Assembly: GCF_036785885.1 (NCBI RefSeq)
Contig: NC_092312.1
Location: 15,766,001 to 15,830,000 of the forward strand
Origin: Coffea arabica
Lineage: Eukaryota > Streptophyta > Magnoliopsida > Gentianales > Rubiaceae
DNA: 64,000 bases
Reading direction: 5' to 3'
The notes under the pieces were generated by a model. The model was not told where the DNA came from. It saw nothing but the letters and a program-made list of their open reading frames with translations, and did not search any database. This document shows, piece by piece, positions 1 through 12,504 of this stretch. Both the position numbers and the translations under genes were made by a program. Every line of letters starts with the position of its first letter. The stretch's first letter is position 1.

Positions 1-125
1 TGCTTTTTCAAACAGGACTTGGTTTTTTCAAAGCCATCAAGAGTTATGTTGTCATTATTGTTGTTATTTCTTTTAGTTATTTTACTGTTGTAACTGTTCT
101 CATTGCATTGGTTTGGATGGTGCAG

Positions 126-3100
126 TTCTTTGACGGGTATGGGTATCATGGAACATCATTCGAGCAAACGTATCGATGCTACCCTGCATCTTTTATCGAT
201 AAGGTTGGAGGCATTTGTTAGCAAATAGATTTGTTTGTGTCATCTAGTATAATATTATTGGAATCTAAGCTTGGGTCAACAGAATTTCTTCAGTCATTTT
301 GAAATCGACAAAAGCTATGTTGAATCCTACTGTTATTGTTTTCTTTGTCTTTAGAAATGGATACTTTTTGTTTGAACCTTTGAAATCAGACACATTTAAC
401 TTTCTGAATTTTGCCTTTTTTTTTTTGTTTAGAAGATTTTTGAATTTCTTTATTGTATTTCTGGGTTATGCGCTCTTCATGGTAGCACATCAACTTGTAC
501 ACCAACACCGTTCTTTTAAAGTATCTTCCTTCTGTTAGTTTGCCCTTGACTTATTATTTCTGATGCTATTATTCCCCTCTTAATCATGCAGCCACAGATA
601 GAAAATGGTGATAAAAGTAAGTTATATTTTCTCTTTGAGCTTTGATGGTGTTCATTGTTATGGTTGCTGCATGATCTTATTCTCCCTTGTTTGTAATGCT
701 TTGACAGTTATAATGCCTCCTTCAGCTCTTGACCGTCTCGGTTAGTAGCTTTAATTTTTTTCCAGTCATCTTGTGCCAATATTTCACCTCTTTCCTAGCG
801 ATTGGCATTGAAAATATATGGCTTTGCCTATGCAGCATCTCTTCATATTGATTATCCAATGTTGTTTGAGCTTCGAAATGCTGCAACAGAGCGGGTATCT
901 CATTGTGGGGTTCTAGAGTTCATTGCAGAAGAGGGCATGATATATATGCCATATTGGGTATGCATCATGAAGCCTTCTAGCATATATGTCAGTTGAATTG
1001 GTACAGCCATCATTTAATGCAAATTATTCATGTAGATGATGGAGAATTTGTTGTTACAAGAAGGAGATATTGTACGTGTGAAAAATGTGACTCTTCCTAA
1101 GGGTACATATGTTAAGTTGCAACCACACACTAAGGACTTCTTGGAAATTTCCAACCCAAAAGCCATGTAAGTTTGCTAAAGTATCTTTGTTGTTTCTTCT
1201 CTACTACGTAATGTTTCATTATGGTGTAGGTCAGATTATGATATTTTCTTTAATAGACTGATTCTAGTGTGCTTGGTGATGTACAGTCATGCAGTTTCGG
1301 AATAAATTTTATGGTTCTTGCCTGTCTTCTCAACTCTTGCAAATGCTTTCTTTGATGCTTATCAGAGGAGGGGGGCCCGCGGGGGGGGGGCATTAATGGA
1401 TGGTGTTTTGGCACTCAAGCATTCATGAATTCTGTTTAGGCGTATATATGAGTTAACCATTGGCAAATGCAAGGTCTTGCCCAGTTTTAGAAATTCCAAC
1501 TTGTTTTGCTGTCTCCTGCATCATTTATAAGCATTATTTTCTTTTATTGGAAAAATCTGCATGAAACATAATTCAGGACTTGGTGGTTTTGGTGTTTTTC
1601 CTGGATCATGTGGCCCTTAATATTGCAGACTGCCTTCACATCAGTTTAGAAACCAAGGTGCTTCCCCTTAGAGAATTTATGAGTTTGTTATCTTAGAGGA
1701 TTACATAATGCAATTTAATTTCTGCAGCACGGCTTCGCATTGTCTTCATTGTTTAAATGGCTATAGCTGTTCTAAACTAGTCGCTGCCTTTTCCTCATTT
1801 TCATTGGGAAGTTTTTTCTAGAATTTAATAGAACATTCTGCATGATCACTACCTACTTTTGACCATTGATGTACTTTTCTTGGAGTTGGAGAGGTTGTCT
1901 TCAGGATGGCAGCTGGTTTGTTGAAATCTTGAGATTTTCCATTTTATTGATCGTCATTTGCAGAATATTTGATAAATAAGTAGTGGATTTGATATGGATT
2001 TAGGGTGGTAGAGGTCCATGTTTGACTTTTGTTTTTGCTGGTGCAGCTTGGAGACAACACTAAGAAACTTTTCCTGCTTAACAACGGGTGACAGTATTAT
2101 GGTGGCCTACAACAACAAGAAGTACTACATTGATATTATAGAGACAAAACCCTCTAATGCCATAAGCATTATTGAAACGGACTGTGAAGTGGACTTTGCT
2201 CCTCCACTGGATTACAAGGAACCTGAAAAACCCACCCCTTCTCCTGCATCAAGCAACGCATTAGGAGGTGTGATTTTTTCCGTGCTTTTTTTTTTCTTTT
2301 ACATTACCATTAAAGTTGGATATATAGCGTTTCTCTCATCAGAGCACGAGACTTAAGTGACCATCTGTGTTAACTTAGTATAAAGTGCTCTGTCTAATGA
2401 GCTCCTTCAGAACTTGCACTAGCGGATAACCAGTAGTAATGGTAAGGTCAATTGGTAGGGGGCCTTTAGGAAGACACAAATTTATGCCTTTTAATTAGCA
2501 TATCGTGTTCCTTGGAAAATTTTTTTTATTAGTGTTAGATTTTCTTCTGTTTGACACTGAGATCTTATGTTTCTATATTCTTAATGTGAATCTTTCATCT
2601 AGATCTGTATAAAATCTGCAGCATTTAATACGAAGATAGCTTGTTGAACAATATATTGGGGCAGTAGAGTAAAATAATAACTCAAGAAAAGCTTATAAGT
2701 GAGGCTATTCAAGAAAGAGTAAATCTTATATACATTGACAATGTATACACTATCACCATTTGATTCATGATATGTGTGCAAAAATTAAATTTCAAATTCA
2801 AATTTTATATAGTTATCATTCATCCAACGCTGACAGTGTAAGAAAGATTGATCCACCTGTCTTTTCATATTACTGTGTTCATAATAAAATTTTTGTTGGA
2901 CTTTTGATTAGTGTTCCTTGGCGCACCTTCCAAAACTAATTATCTTATGGACTGTTGCTGATTTTTCTTTGGGTATAAGAATCCTGAATTGGGATGAAAC
3001 GCTGTTGATTAACTTTGTTGTCATTCATGAAGGTCCAGAGGCTCCAGAAGCACAACCAAAATTTAACCCATTTAGTGGTGTTGGAAGACGCTTAGATGGG

Positions 3101-3464
3101 AAACCCATGAAATACCAACCTTCACCAGTTTCTTCGTCCGGTTCCAATGATAAGCGACCTGAGGTCTCTAGTGGCGCACAGCCTTCTGCAGGTTCAAGTT
3201 CACAGGGTGCTAGTCGACAGTCTCAGGGAAAGCTCGTCTTTGGCTCAAACCAAAACCGTACACGCGAAACACGAAAAGTCTGTCTGTCTGTCTGTCTGTC
3301 TCTCTCATAATAACCTGAAGCTGAGCATATGTTCATGTGATTCTAACCATTGACGTCTCTTTCTGTAGGAACCTTCGAAAGAGACTAAACCAGAAGAACC
3401 TGAAAAGAAAGAAGAGCCAAAGTTCCAGGCTTTCACAGGGAAGAAATATTCACTGAAGGGATAA
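126..3464 (+). CDS. UFD1: UFD1-like protein, Cdc48 cofactor (first codon off or at the left edge)
   Basis: Eight exons join in phase: 126-203, 592-616, 708-740, 836-957, 1036-1166, 2047-2267, 3033-3277 and 3369-3464 (stop), giving about 316 residues. The protein opens [14 protein letters not shown] and holds the double-psi barrel fold region ([47 protein letters not shown]), then a Ser/Pro-rich tail and the C-terminal [13 protein letters not shown] signature. UFD1 pairs with NPL4 to recruit ubiquitinated clients to the CDC48/p97 ATPase for proteasomal or ER-associated degradation. Family members start MFFDGYG, so the start codon should sit in an upstream exon ending ATG. An in-frame ATG at 117-119 (adding M-V-Q) is an alternative, but it overlaps a good intron acceptor (gtgcag). 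Intron 5 (1167-2046) has a G-rich tract near 1367-1390, and intron 6 (2268-3032) hosts a small TIR element. Confidence 0.95.
2720..2851. mobile_element. Small TIR element (TACACTGACAGTG family) in UFD1 intron 6
   Basis: About 130 bp bounded by taaatcttatatacattgac and, inverted, by tgacagtgtaagaaagatt. The interior is AT-rich with caaattcaaattt. The same ends and interior recur at 46622-46768, so this is a dispersed MITE-like element, here sitting within a UFD1 intron. The right end has lost some bases compared with the other copy. The superfamily was not determined. Confidence 0.65.
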
Positions 3465-6323
3465 TGTCATACTGCTCAAGGTCTTTAACTTGTGTGGTTC
3501 TTGATTGAGGGCCTTCAATTTATTGTTAAATCAACTCTCAGTCTGGGTTAGAACTCAAACTCAACATATTCTGCCGAATTATTGTAGTATCATTGACTTC
3601 TAGGTTAATATTTTTAAGTATAATGGGAAGTGGGGCTTAATTTATTAAAGAGATATCTGTAAAGCTTCGATGTTTTAATCTGCAAGACTCTGCATTCAAT
3701 GTCAAGTACAAGTCAAGATATTCACTTAAGGTGATACATAGTATTGAGGGGTATTTGCCCATTGTGATTGTGGTTTGGGGCAACAACCTATTCCTCTTTT
3801 ATTGTTTTGCGTTTGAGTAGCAAAGGAAGAACAAATGAAAGGCCAAAGGCGTTAAATGTGTAATTTCTCATGTGAGAGTGATGCTGATAGCTAATTGGCA
3901 ATGTTCTATATTTCTTATCTTCCCTTGCAACAACGCACAATTGGGCTTTGGAGAATTGTGTGCGTCGCATTAAATGCGTCATTCCTAGAATTTCTTTTTC
4001 TCTTTCCTTGGAAAATTGATTCTTGTGAGGATGAGAAAATTGGAGATCAAGAAAGGTGAATTAATTGCTTTCCTATACAAGATTCAACAAATTAAGATGG
4101 GTAGAAAACGTACACATGTCCTGGTCTAGAAGAACGCTATGAAAATGAAGATTAGCCGTTGTAGGAATGCGTGGAAATTCTTTAAAGTATATTTATGGAA
4201 CCATTTTCATGAGAACCATAAACATGTAGAAAAATGAAATAGAGGTGCCAGCGTGTTTGGATGGCAAGGCAAATTATTATCCGCAAACATTATAAATTTA
4301 TTTTTTATTTTATCGATATCGTATTAAAATATTATTCCACTATTTTAAAAAAATTATCCCAAATAATCTCTTATCAAAATACAATGGGCCTGTAGCCGTG
4401 ACCATGAATGATACTTTCTCACTCTGACATCGGCGCATTTTTCTGTTGGGTTAGGCCCCATTGTAAGCCACACTTTTGAAGGGGCCAGGAAGGGACGGTT
4501 CGACTCTGTTGTGTGCCATGCACATATGCAATGCACGTTGTTTTCGTTGCATTTCACCTTTCCTAAAGTTGAACTAATTTGCCATCGCATCAATTACCTT
4601 AGCAAATTCCTTCCTTTGTATTTTTTAACCAGACCTTTAACCCCTCGAGCTTCTTGCACTTTACCACCCTTAAGCTTTCAAATAATATATTTTACCATCT
4701 GTAAAGATTAGTGGAGGTTAAAAATATCAACTCGTAAACAAAAAAGTCAGCGAAATAAAATTACCTTCAATTGCTGAGATTATCCAAAAGGGGTGATGGA
4801 GGAATCAGTTTCCCTTTTTACTTTTTTTTTTTTGGTAAATTACATTTTACCTCTTGTGACTTTTTTTTTTTTTTCACGTATATGTCTTTTTTTTTTTTTT
4901 TTTATAGAATAAAGTGTCAAAATTACGAAACTTTCCTACATAGCGAAAAGGACTAAAATGTCAACAAAAAAACCCTGAATGTCAAGATGCAAATTATTTA
5001 TTAATTATGAAGGAACTGTGTATAAATTTTAAAAACTATGAGAGAATTATACAAAAAAAAAAAGCTAAATCCCATGCAAAATCTGTATTAAATTTATATG
5101 TTTTGGTCATTTTGACTTCTAATTGCAGTATGATTCATGATACTTGGGCACTTAATTCAAACATAAGAGGATGATATATGGATTTTGAATAGGGATGGCA
5201 ACGGGGGTGGTTTTGAGGTAAGGACCCTCCCCTGTCCACTGCTTCGTCATCAGAAAACTCCCTCGGCTCCCCCCACCATTGATTTTTCCATGCTCGTATC
5301 ACAGTAATTTGGTCTTTTATAGAAGGAAAATAGATACACGATGTTACATAAAGATATCCGTCTCTTTATATTTCGTGCTTTTTTGTAACCCCAAAAAAAA
5401 AAGAGGCAATTAATGGTCTTTGAGATTTTGAAATGAAAGTTTATCAGGTGTGGAAGAAATTTATAAATGAAATTCATACTATACTTAATAAATGGTCATG
5501 ATATTGGCTACATCTAGTAATGTTTATGTATTTTAAAAAAATTTATCTGTGTCAAATTTTAATATTTTTTAGAGTTAAAAATATAAGTTTAGTGAATAAT
5601 CATCTCTGTGATTGTTTTAAATTAGTTTATGTATTAATATCCAATTACTCATAGATGTTTATCAAAGTAAGTTATTTTATATATGAATGCCCAATTTCTC
5701 CATATATGTTTATCAAACTAAGTCACTTTATATAGTTGAAAAGCAAGCAATTCAAATGAAGAGATAAAAGTTGTTTCGAGTGGTTAGTTGGAAGCAAACT
5801 TGAAAGGTAAATGAGTAAGCCTCAATTAAGCGACTGACCCGTACAAATTATCTTCGAACTGGTAGAGCTTTTACATGTGTGTGTGTGTGTGTGTGTGTAA
5901 TCATGTATGTATAGATTTGTTTGTACCATTCGAAGACTACCCATTTTACTTTTGTATCCAAAAACAAACTGTGGGTAATTTCCGGGTTTTGCAGAGCCAT
6001 GACAACATTTGAACCTTTTCCTCTTCTGCATCTTCTACATTTTTTTCTTGTACGTGTGATTTGGGATCTAAGGAGTGACTAACACAAGTCCACGTAATTT
6101 TTAGCAAAGTAATTCAGCAGAGCTTCATCAAGGAGACAACAGTTCAAAGGAAAAAGTGAAGGAGATACTTCTCTCTGTGATGTATTAAGCTTTTCTCAGT
6201 TGAAGTAGCTCGCAACCTTAAGAACTAGACCTGAGAACTCACCTCAGTTCCCAGCCTAACAAATGAAAAAAATTGAGGGTGTTGATTATGCGTTGTCCAG
6301 CAGCATATCATGCTTCAGCGTAG
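3465..6323. other. Intergenic region between convergent UFD1 and GC1
   Basis: No gene recognised; short open frames here lack any family resemblance. It contains the 3' ends of both flanking genes, a truncated copy of the GTTTGGAT-end element near 4255-4375, poly-T stretches around 4821-4904, and degraded sequence near 4620-5060 reading like the ends of larger TIR elements (taaattacattttacctc). A (gt)n microsatellite lies at 5876-5898. Confidence 0.6.
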
Positions 6324-9300
6324 TCATGTCATTATGGCTTTCAGTGCGTCTTTCACATAACGATACTTGAACGGAAAACCTAGTTCCTCTGCTCTAGCGG
6401 GAAGCACCTTCTGTCCTTCCAAAACCTAGGATAACCACGTTACCTTTCTTAGTGACTAAAGAGGGAAGGGCATAATTTTAAGAGTCAGGAGGCAGGGGAT
6501 CTTACCACTGAAGCACCTTCTCCAAGAACCGCCTTTAGTGCAATATCTGGCACTGGCAACCATGAAGGCCGGCCTAAAACAGATCCCAGTTGTTCACACA
6601 TCTCCCCCAGCCTGACAGGATTTGGTGCTGTGCCATTGATGACCCCTGTAACACCAACCAATCCGCTGTCCAATGTTAGAATCATTATACGAACACCAAC
6701 TTAAGACGATCTAAATATTGGAAGTATGTTGAAAAATGCAGATACTTGACTCTCAAACAGAACTGGAGCACTATAGGCAGGTGATGTGTCCTATACAGGT
6801 GGAAATAAGACGGTGTTTATTAACTGATTACATAACGCCGAATTAAGCTTTCCGAATTTCAGAACTGCAAGGAAGGATGATAGGAAAGAATTGTTAATCT
6901 ATACAACATTCATCCTTAATTACTGTTCACTGTGTCATATGGTAGAAAGAGGTATGTCAATTTTGTCTCCAAAAGGTATCATGAGTCAAAGAAGTTAATG
7001 ACAGACAACTATCAAACTGGCCATCTACATTTCCTTTTTTACAAATATTGACAATCTAATTTTCATGAGCACATAAACAAAATTTTCACCAGAACTCTAC
7101 ATGGGGTAAGTCAGAAGAGATTTGCCTTTGTAAGATGGGTTGGATAAAGCTTCACATATCAGATTAACTAGATCATCCACATGAATCCACGAAAACCTAC
7201 AGAAAAAGGCAACACAAAAATGTATTAAGCTAATGCAGACCAAAAAAGAAAAACAATTTAAAAAACCATAATAGTAAACAATCTTAGCATATGATCAAGG
7301 AAAATTCCACCTTGACCCTTGAGGTCTTGAAGGTACCATTCATTAAAGCCTGGTGCTTAAAAAAGGAAACTTTGCCCTTCTTATTCTTAGTGTAATTTAT
7401 GGAATAGTTCCAAGTTGAACTATCATTTAAAACATTTCAATGTAAATTGTCTCAATTCCTTGCTTGCGGAGAGCTAATAACCATTTACTACACAGGAAAC
7501 AGAGAGAGCTAAGGGAGTTCTTTTGAGTACTAAAGTAAAAGTGCAGTACCATTGTCTTCCAGAGCCCAGAGGTCCACCAGCAAACATCATAAAAAGGGGG
7601 ATCATTTTAGCTGCAGGGACCGTGCAAAAAAAAATGCTTGTAATGATCAGCATCAACTAACTTCAATTACAAACAGAATAATGACAGTCGATATGTTATC
7701 TGGTTGAACTTGCTACACCTATAAACACATTTCCACAAGTAAAATCTGAAGATAAACAAAGATGTGCAAACCAACTTCATCTTGCAATTATGTCACAATC
7801 GCCCTAATTGGGCTATTTACAGATCTACAATGCAACCTATGACATGCTTACATTTAATCGGATACCTGGTTTTTTAATGTTCTATAAATGTTTTGCATAG
7901 ATGTCACCATTTATGAGCTAAATAATCATACGCAAGTACAAAGTAACAAACATAGCAATGAATATCAGATTCAGGTAATATGACACGGACCAATCAATAT
8001 ACTAGAAAACGGGTTGATTGACTTAGAAGCAGTATAGGAGCTTCAGAATGTACAACTTAGACAAATAATTCACAGCATGAAATCCTACCCAAAGCACCAC
8101 CATCTTTTCCAAGGACAACTCCAATGCGAATCAAGGCTAGCCTGACATCTTTTTGGACTTTGAGGGCATTTCCTTCCCATTCTCTACAAACCTGGGATGC
8201 ACATTGAATATCAGGAAAGAAGGTGCCAGATTAGACAAAAATTTGTTGATGGGTAACATAATTATTAAGGTCAAACAGTCCTTCACCACAAGAGTAGAAA
8301 TTATTATCATTCACCAGCCTTTGTTCATAGGCAACATAATCAAAGTTTTACCTCAGCCAAATAATCATTCCCTGATGGACTCTTTTCATCAAAAACTTGA
8401 GTCTCACTGGTCCCTGAGTAATAAAATAAGTGAAATGGAACAAGCAGCACATTTTAGGTACATATACGCCCAATTTACTCAGCACAACAGTTTCTACGTT
8501 AAAAGTAAGGAATCAGACAAAAATGGTGACATAATATATTCTGCAGTAATATGCAAGCTTTCAAAATGAAGCTGAGCACAATTACACTTCCTTTTCTGAT
8601 AGACAAGTGCTTTCAGCACAGAGTAGAAATTGGACTAATACCATAAAAACCAACAGCAGTTGCACTAATCAGAACTTCAGGGCGAACATCACTTGTTGAA
8701 TCATTTATCAAATCTACAACCTGCAGAAAATGTTCATATACTCAAGCTCAACAAAGGCAGGGATCAGAAAACCTTTGAGGTGACTCTAAAGATGTTAATT
8801 GACTCAAGGCATAAGAAAACCTTTGAGGTGACTCTAATCCTGCTTTGCTTGATCTCTTTCTTGATCTGCAGTATCATGTTAAGAGAACACGTTACCACAT
8901 ACTGAGAATTTAATGTACACGTTGACAGCCCTGAAAAAGAAAGTTGAAATAAACAGGAAAGAACAGGTCCAGAATATACTACAAGGTCCCAAATTAGAAA
9001 TTTATTCACATACAAATATGGAGGTGATGTATGTTAAAGGCATATAGGTATATGATCACCCAATTTAAATCACATATTTACTCCACAAATTGTACCTAAC
9101 AAATCCCTGCATAACGGTAGGATCTTAATATATTTGGTTTACCAATTTGTAGATCAATGCTGAGAAGGTGCTAAGAAACAAAAACCAATAACAAGAAGTA
9201 CATAGTATTAACAAAAAGATTCCCATTCACAACTAGCCAGCAAAAGTAACCAAATGAAGAACTTTAGCTGATGCTCATCCAATGCAGACATTAAGACAGC

Positions 9301-10904
9301 TAGAATTCTCCATTGTAGACACCATAACCAAACTTTCACACGCAGATCAATAAATATCACCATTATTTGCCATATAAGACTACTCAGGTTAACAAATTAA
9401 TGAAGCTAGAATTTGAAGAGCATGGACAGATTTTATTCTATTAATTATACTTGCATGCATGTTACATCTGGAATTCTACACACTATTCTCCAAATATCAA
9501 ATTGTGTAATTGAATATTTGTGATGTGAGACATTTGAAAAATTCATAAGATTAGTTAGAAAATAAGAACTGCACCTCTGGAGACCATCTCGTACTAATGG
9601 GCATTCCAGCCAAATTTACCACAGCTGTTGAGCCCTGAATGCAATCTTTCCACTCAGACTCCTCAGCAAATACAATTCCAGGAAATTGCTTGGCTAAATA
9701 TTAAGGTTATCAGAAGGTCAGACAAAAAAAGCAGGAAAATAAAAAATATATGCAAAGCAAAGAAATGACCAAGAGAGGAGAGGAAGAAGAAAGAATCAAC
9801 CAAAGAGTTCCATTCCATTATTCTTGTAACCATTTGTCCTCGTACTTATTAGCTACCTTAACAACCAAGAAAGCAATTACATTGCTTAGACTATAACACA
9901 TATTTTAGGTAATCATTACCTTCTTACCGGGGAAAATTGCTTGCGCATTGGATTTAGATCTCGTCAAGACACGAACATAATGGCTATCTACATTCAAAAG
10001 TAATGAGGCAGGAAGGTGAGTCATCATGTTAAGGTTTATACCGTTAATACCAAGTTGATGATTTCAAAATATATTTTCAGATATTCAGGGGTAGATATCT
10101 GTAAAATCGATTACATTGTTCTGCCTAGTTTGAAGCTACCTGCATGTAACCTTTGGACCAGTCTTTTACCAATGAACCCCGTTGCCCCAGTCACAGAAAC
10201 GATCATTTGATCTGCCTGCCAAAATTAAATGAGTAAATCACCCAATGCAAATAATTTTACTACACCGTACCATGCCCCGAACTGTTTCAATTACACATAC
10301 CAATTTAGCCACTCCAATTCCTTGCTTGGCTATCACAGAATGTTATCAATTCAGTGTGGGCAGAACTTAAAATGCAGCTCCAACTCGATATGATATATGA
10401 ATTCACACAATAAAGTAGACGACAACTTCTAAGAATCACAGTCATAAAAACTATTTCTCGTTCCTTTCTTTATTTTGGAGTTTGGGTGGTAAAATAGCAG
10501 CAGTACTAGTAATTTAGCTGGTCAAGCATCACCTTCAACTTACATTTTGGAGTTCTGCAAATGTAAGAAAAATAATGTGAAGATCTTTATGGCTTGGCAA
10601 TAAGTACCCTTTTTTGAGATGGAGCAGAGTCATACAGGCACCGAATTTTTGGAGTCCTACACCCATAAACCTACACAAATTACCCAAGAATACATTCCAA
10701 GCAAAGAATGGGCTGCTGTCAGTACCATGCAATAGAGCACAAAAGAGATTATTAATCGATTGAGATGAACGACAACGTGCAGAAGGTAAAAATGGAACTG
10801 ACAGAGAAGGGTTGCTGGGAAAGATGATGGGCGGAAGAAATGGAGTTTGACCAGGTGAATGCAGCAGCAGCAGCAGCAGCAGCAATAGCTCCACGGGTTT
10901 CCAT
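6324..10904 (-). CDS. GC1: GC1 / SDR39U1-like NAD-epimerase-fold protein, chloroplast division factor
   Basis: Twelve exons in phase give about 339 residues: 10904-10803, 10215-10140, 9987-9928, 9693-9575, 8865-8821, 8720-8642, 8413-8352, 8191-8089, 7610-7550, 7196-7126, 6645-6506 and 6425-6324. The nucleotide-binding motif VTGATGFIGKRLVQRL follows a short N-terminus. Later blocks are NLAGMPISTRWSPEIKKEIK, RIRVTSKVVDLIN, ISATAVGFYGTSE, GGPLGSGRQWFSWIHVDDL, GVINGTAPNPVRL and LGFPFKYRYVKDALKAI, as in Arabidopsis GIANT CHLOROPLAST 1 (TIGR01777 family). It acts at the plastid inner envelope in division. Exon 1 is the weakest call: ATG at 10904 encodes a Ser/Ala-rich leader with eight alanines from a (GCA)8 run, and its donor (TCT|GTCAGT) was chosen by phase. 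Intron 10 (7125-6646) must use a GC donor (AAAG|GCAAAT), since only that join restores NPSYKGVINGTAP. Confidence 0.93.
8767..8837 (-). repeat. 23-bp direct repeat of an exon end plus splice donor inside GC1
   Basis: The 23 bases at 8815-8837, which span the 3' end of exon 5 (VTSK) and the first bases of its donor, occur again identically at 8767-8789 within the following intron, 48 bases away. Read on the minus strand the second copy also ends TCAAAG followed by GTTTTC, so it preserves a complete decoy donor site. Confidence 0.85.
10861..10884. repeat. (GCA)8 microsatellite coding poly-Ala in the GC1 leader
   Basis: Eight perfect GCA triplets on the plus strand. Read on the minus strand in the frame of the ATG at 10904 they give eight alanines near residue 8. 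A slipped frame gives poly-Leu and lacks an ATG, which is why the Ala frame was preferred. Confidence 0.85.
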
Positions 10905-12207
10905 TCCTCCTGAGCTCTCAAATTTGATATGTAGTTACCAAACTGACAAGAGAATGGAAGGATGTCTCCAATCCTCTATATTTTCTTGCTCGTGGTAAGC
11001 CGTTTTGTTTTCTTGGGCGTCCGCTGTCGTGTTTTATTTTGAGCCACCGACTTATAAATGATGCGTCCCCACATATCCATCACCTTAAATATTTTAAATA
11101 TGTTTACGGAAAAAGGCAAGCCCCTTTGGATTTCTATTTTCGGAGATTTTTTTTTTTAAAAAAATATATTGTAATAATTTGATACATATGAAGTAAAATG
11201 ATAATTAAAAAATGCGTTCACAGAAAATATAAAAATTTTTTTAAAAAAAGATGATAATTCAAACAAAAGATTTAAAGGATAGACGGAACTTGTACAATAG
11301 TTCAAAGTTTCATTAAGAAAGTTAGATTGAAAGAATGAAGAACTTCAAGAAGAAGAAGAAGCGGCTGAGCACTAGTTTAACCTCATTTTCTGCTATCATT
11401 GTAGTTAAATAAAATTGTATTTATTCATTTGTTATTATTAGCTGATGGAAATGCAAGCCCCTATTTCTTAAATCTATGACCCATTTACAAAGTTACAAGT
11501 CTAGGGGTACATGAGACCTTTCATAAGTCAAGACTCTAATGTTTTTGCTAAAAGAATAACATGCTTGATTTCCCAAATCTTGCAAAGTTGCTGTGTTACT
11601 TCCATTTCTAAAAGAACCTATTGATGTGGAACTTATGGCATTTTTAAATTATTTTTAAACCAAAATGATTCTATGCATTAAATTCTATTGAATAATTACA
11701 TCAGGTTATTTAAATAAATTTAGTGAGTTTTTAAATACCTACTTAAACATTTTAGATACATTTTATTGTTGTATGCCGTAACTTTGTTTCAAATTCAAAG
11801 TTGCATCATTCTATTTGCAAGTCGATGCTACTATATTGTATCAAATGATAAAATCGAATATTTGACCCAATATCTAATTTTTTTACTTTAAGTTGAAGAG
11901 AGTTTCTAGCTAATATTTTCTGACTTGGCCCATGAGAAAAACAGGAAAATAAAATAAAATTTTAAAGTCAAGAGAAAGCTATAATTCTTAATTCTTATTA
12001 TGTACAAACTTTGTACTAATTATAATTATAAAAAAAAAACTCTGTAATACGTTAAAGTGTACGGGGTTAAAAAAAATACCCAACAATAGTGGGTTTGGTT
12101 TTTAATAAATCTAAAATATGGATCCTCCTATGATAATTTTGCAAATAACCAACGCGGTGCTGGTAAAATCTTGCCATTTTGGGTTTTAGGGTTTACGAAA
12201 TCTGAAA
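10905..12207. other. Divergent intergenic region between GC1 and bTHXm
   Basis: This holds the promoters of both genes. A TIR-like element with GTTTGGAT-type ends lies at about 11120-11269 (left end cccctttggatttctatttt; right end gataattcaaacaaaag). The remainder is AT-rich with no coding signal. Confidence 0.6.
12186..12194 (-). promoter_or_regulatory. telo-box (AAACCCTAA) 14 bp before bTHXm start
   Basis: The plus strand reads ttagggttt, the reverse complement of the plant telo-box. This motif is known from 5' regions of translation-machinery genes, and it sits just ahead of the bTHXm ATG at 12208. Its use here is inference. Confidence 0.5.
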
Positions 12208-12504
12208 ATGGCGATGATACAGTGGTGCGGCTCCGCAGCGAGGAGGATGCTGAAGGCAACCGAGCAACGCCTGTCATTTTCACCATCGTCATCTTCATCG
12301 TCGATGTCATCGTTATCGTCTTCATCAATGACATCATCACCGATTCTGTGTGGCCGAGGGGACAAGAGGACGAAGAAAGGGAAGATATTCAAGGGATCAT
12401 ATGGCAACGCCAGACCCAAGAGAGAGAAAAAAATCGAACGCATCAAGGATAGGGTTGAGGTCCCCAGGTCTACCCCTTGGCCTCTTCCTTTCAAGCTCAT
12501 CTGA
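12208..12504 (+). CDS. Mitochondrial small-subunit ribosomal protein S31 / bTHXm
   Basis: A single-exon gene of 98 residues. The first 45 or so form a mitochondrial-type presequence (MAMIQWCGSAARRMLKATEQ, then a long Ser run). The mature part CGRGDKRTKKGKIFKGSYG and ERIKDRVEVPRSTPWPLPFK is the bacterial THX-type 30S protein in its organellar form, very basic and ending PLPFKLI as in plant mitochondrial homologues. It binds 16S-type rRNA in the small subunit head. The ATG at 12208 is the first in frame, directly after a telo-box. The Ser run is built from tca/tcg/tcc repeats and creates an acidic open frame on the opposite strand that is not real. Its place beside GC1 matches the Arabidopsis order as remembered (At2g21280, At2g21290). 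Confidence 0.93.
   Translation: MAMIQWCGSAARRMLKATEQRLSFSPSSSSSSMSSLSSSSMTSSPILCGRGDKRTKKGKIFKGSYGNARPKREKKIERIKDRVEVPRSTPWPLPFKLI

Noticed and set aside
117-125. ATG at 117 as the UFD1 start
   Set aside because: In frame and possible, but the family starts MFFDGYG and the sequence before 126 is a T-rich intron ending in gtgcag.
10535-10921. Poly-Leu frame as GC1 exon 1
   Set aside because: It has no ATG ahead of the Leu run (it opens with TTG); the ATG at 10904 in the poly-Ala frame is preferred.
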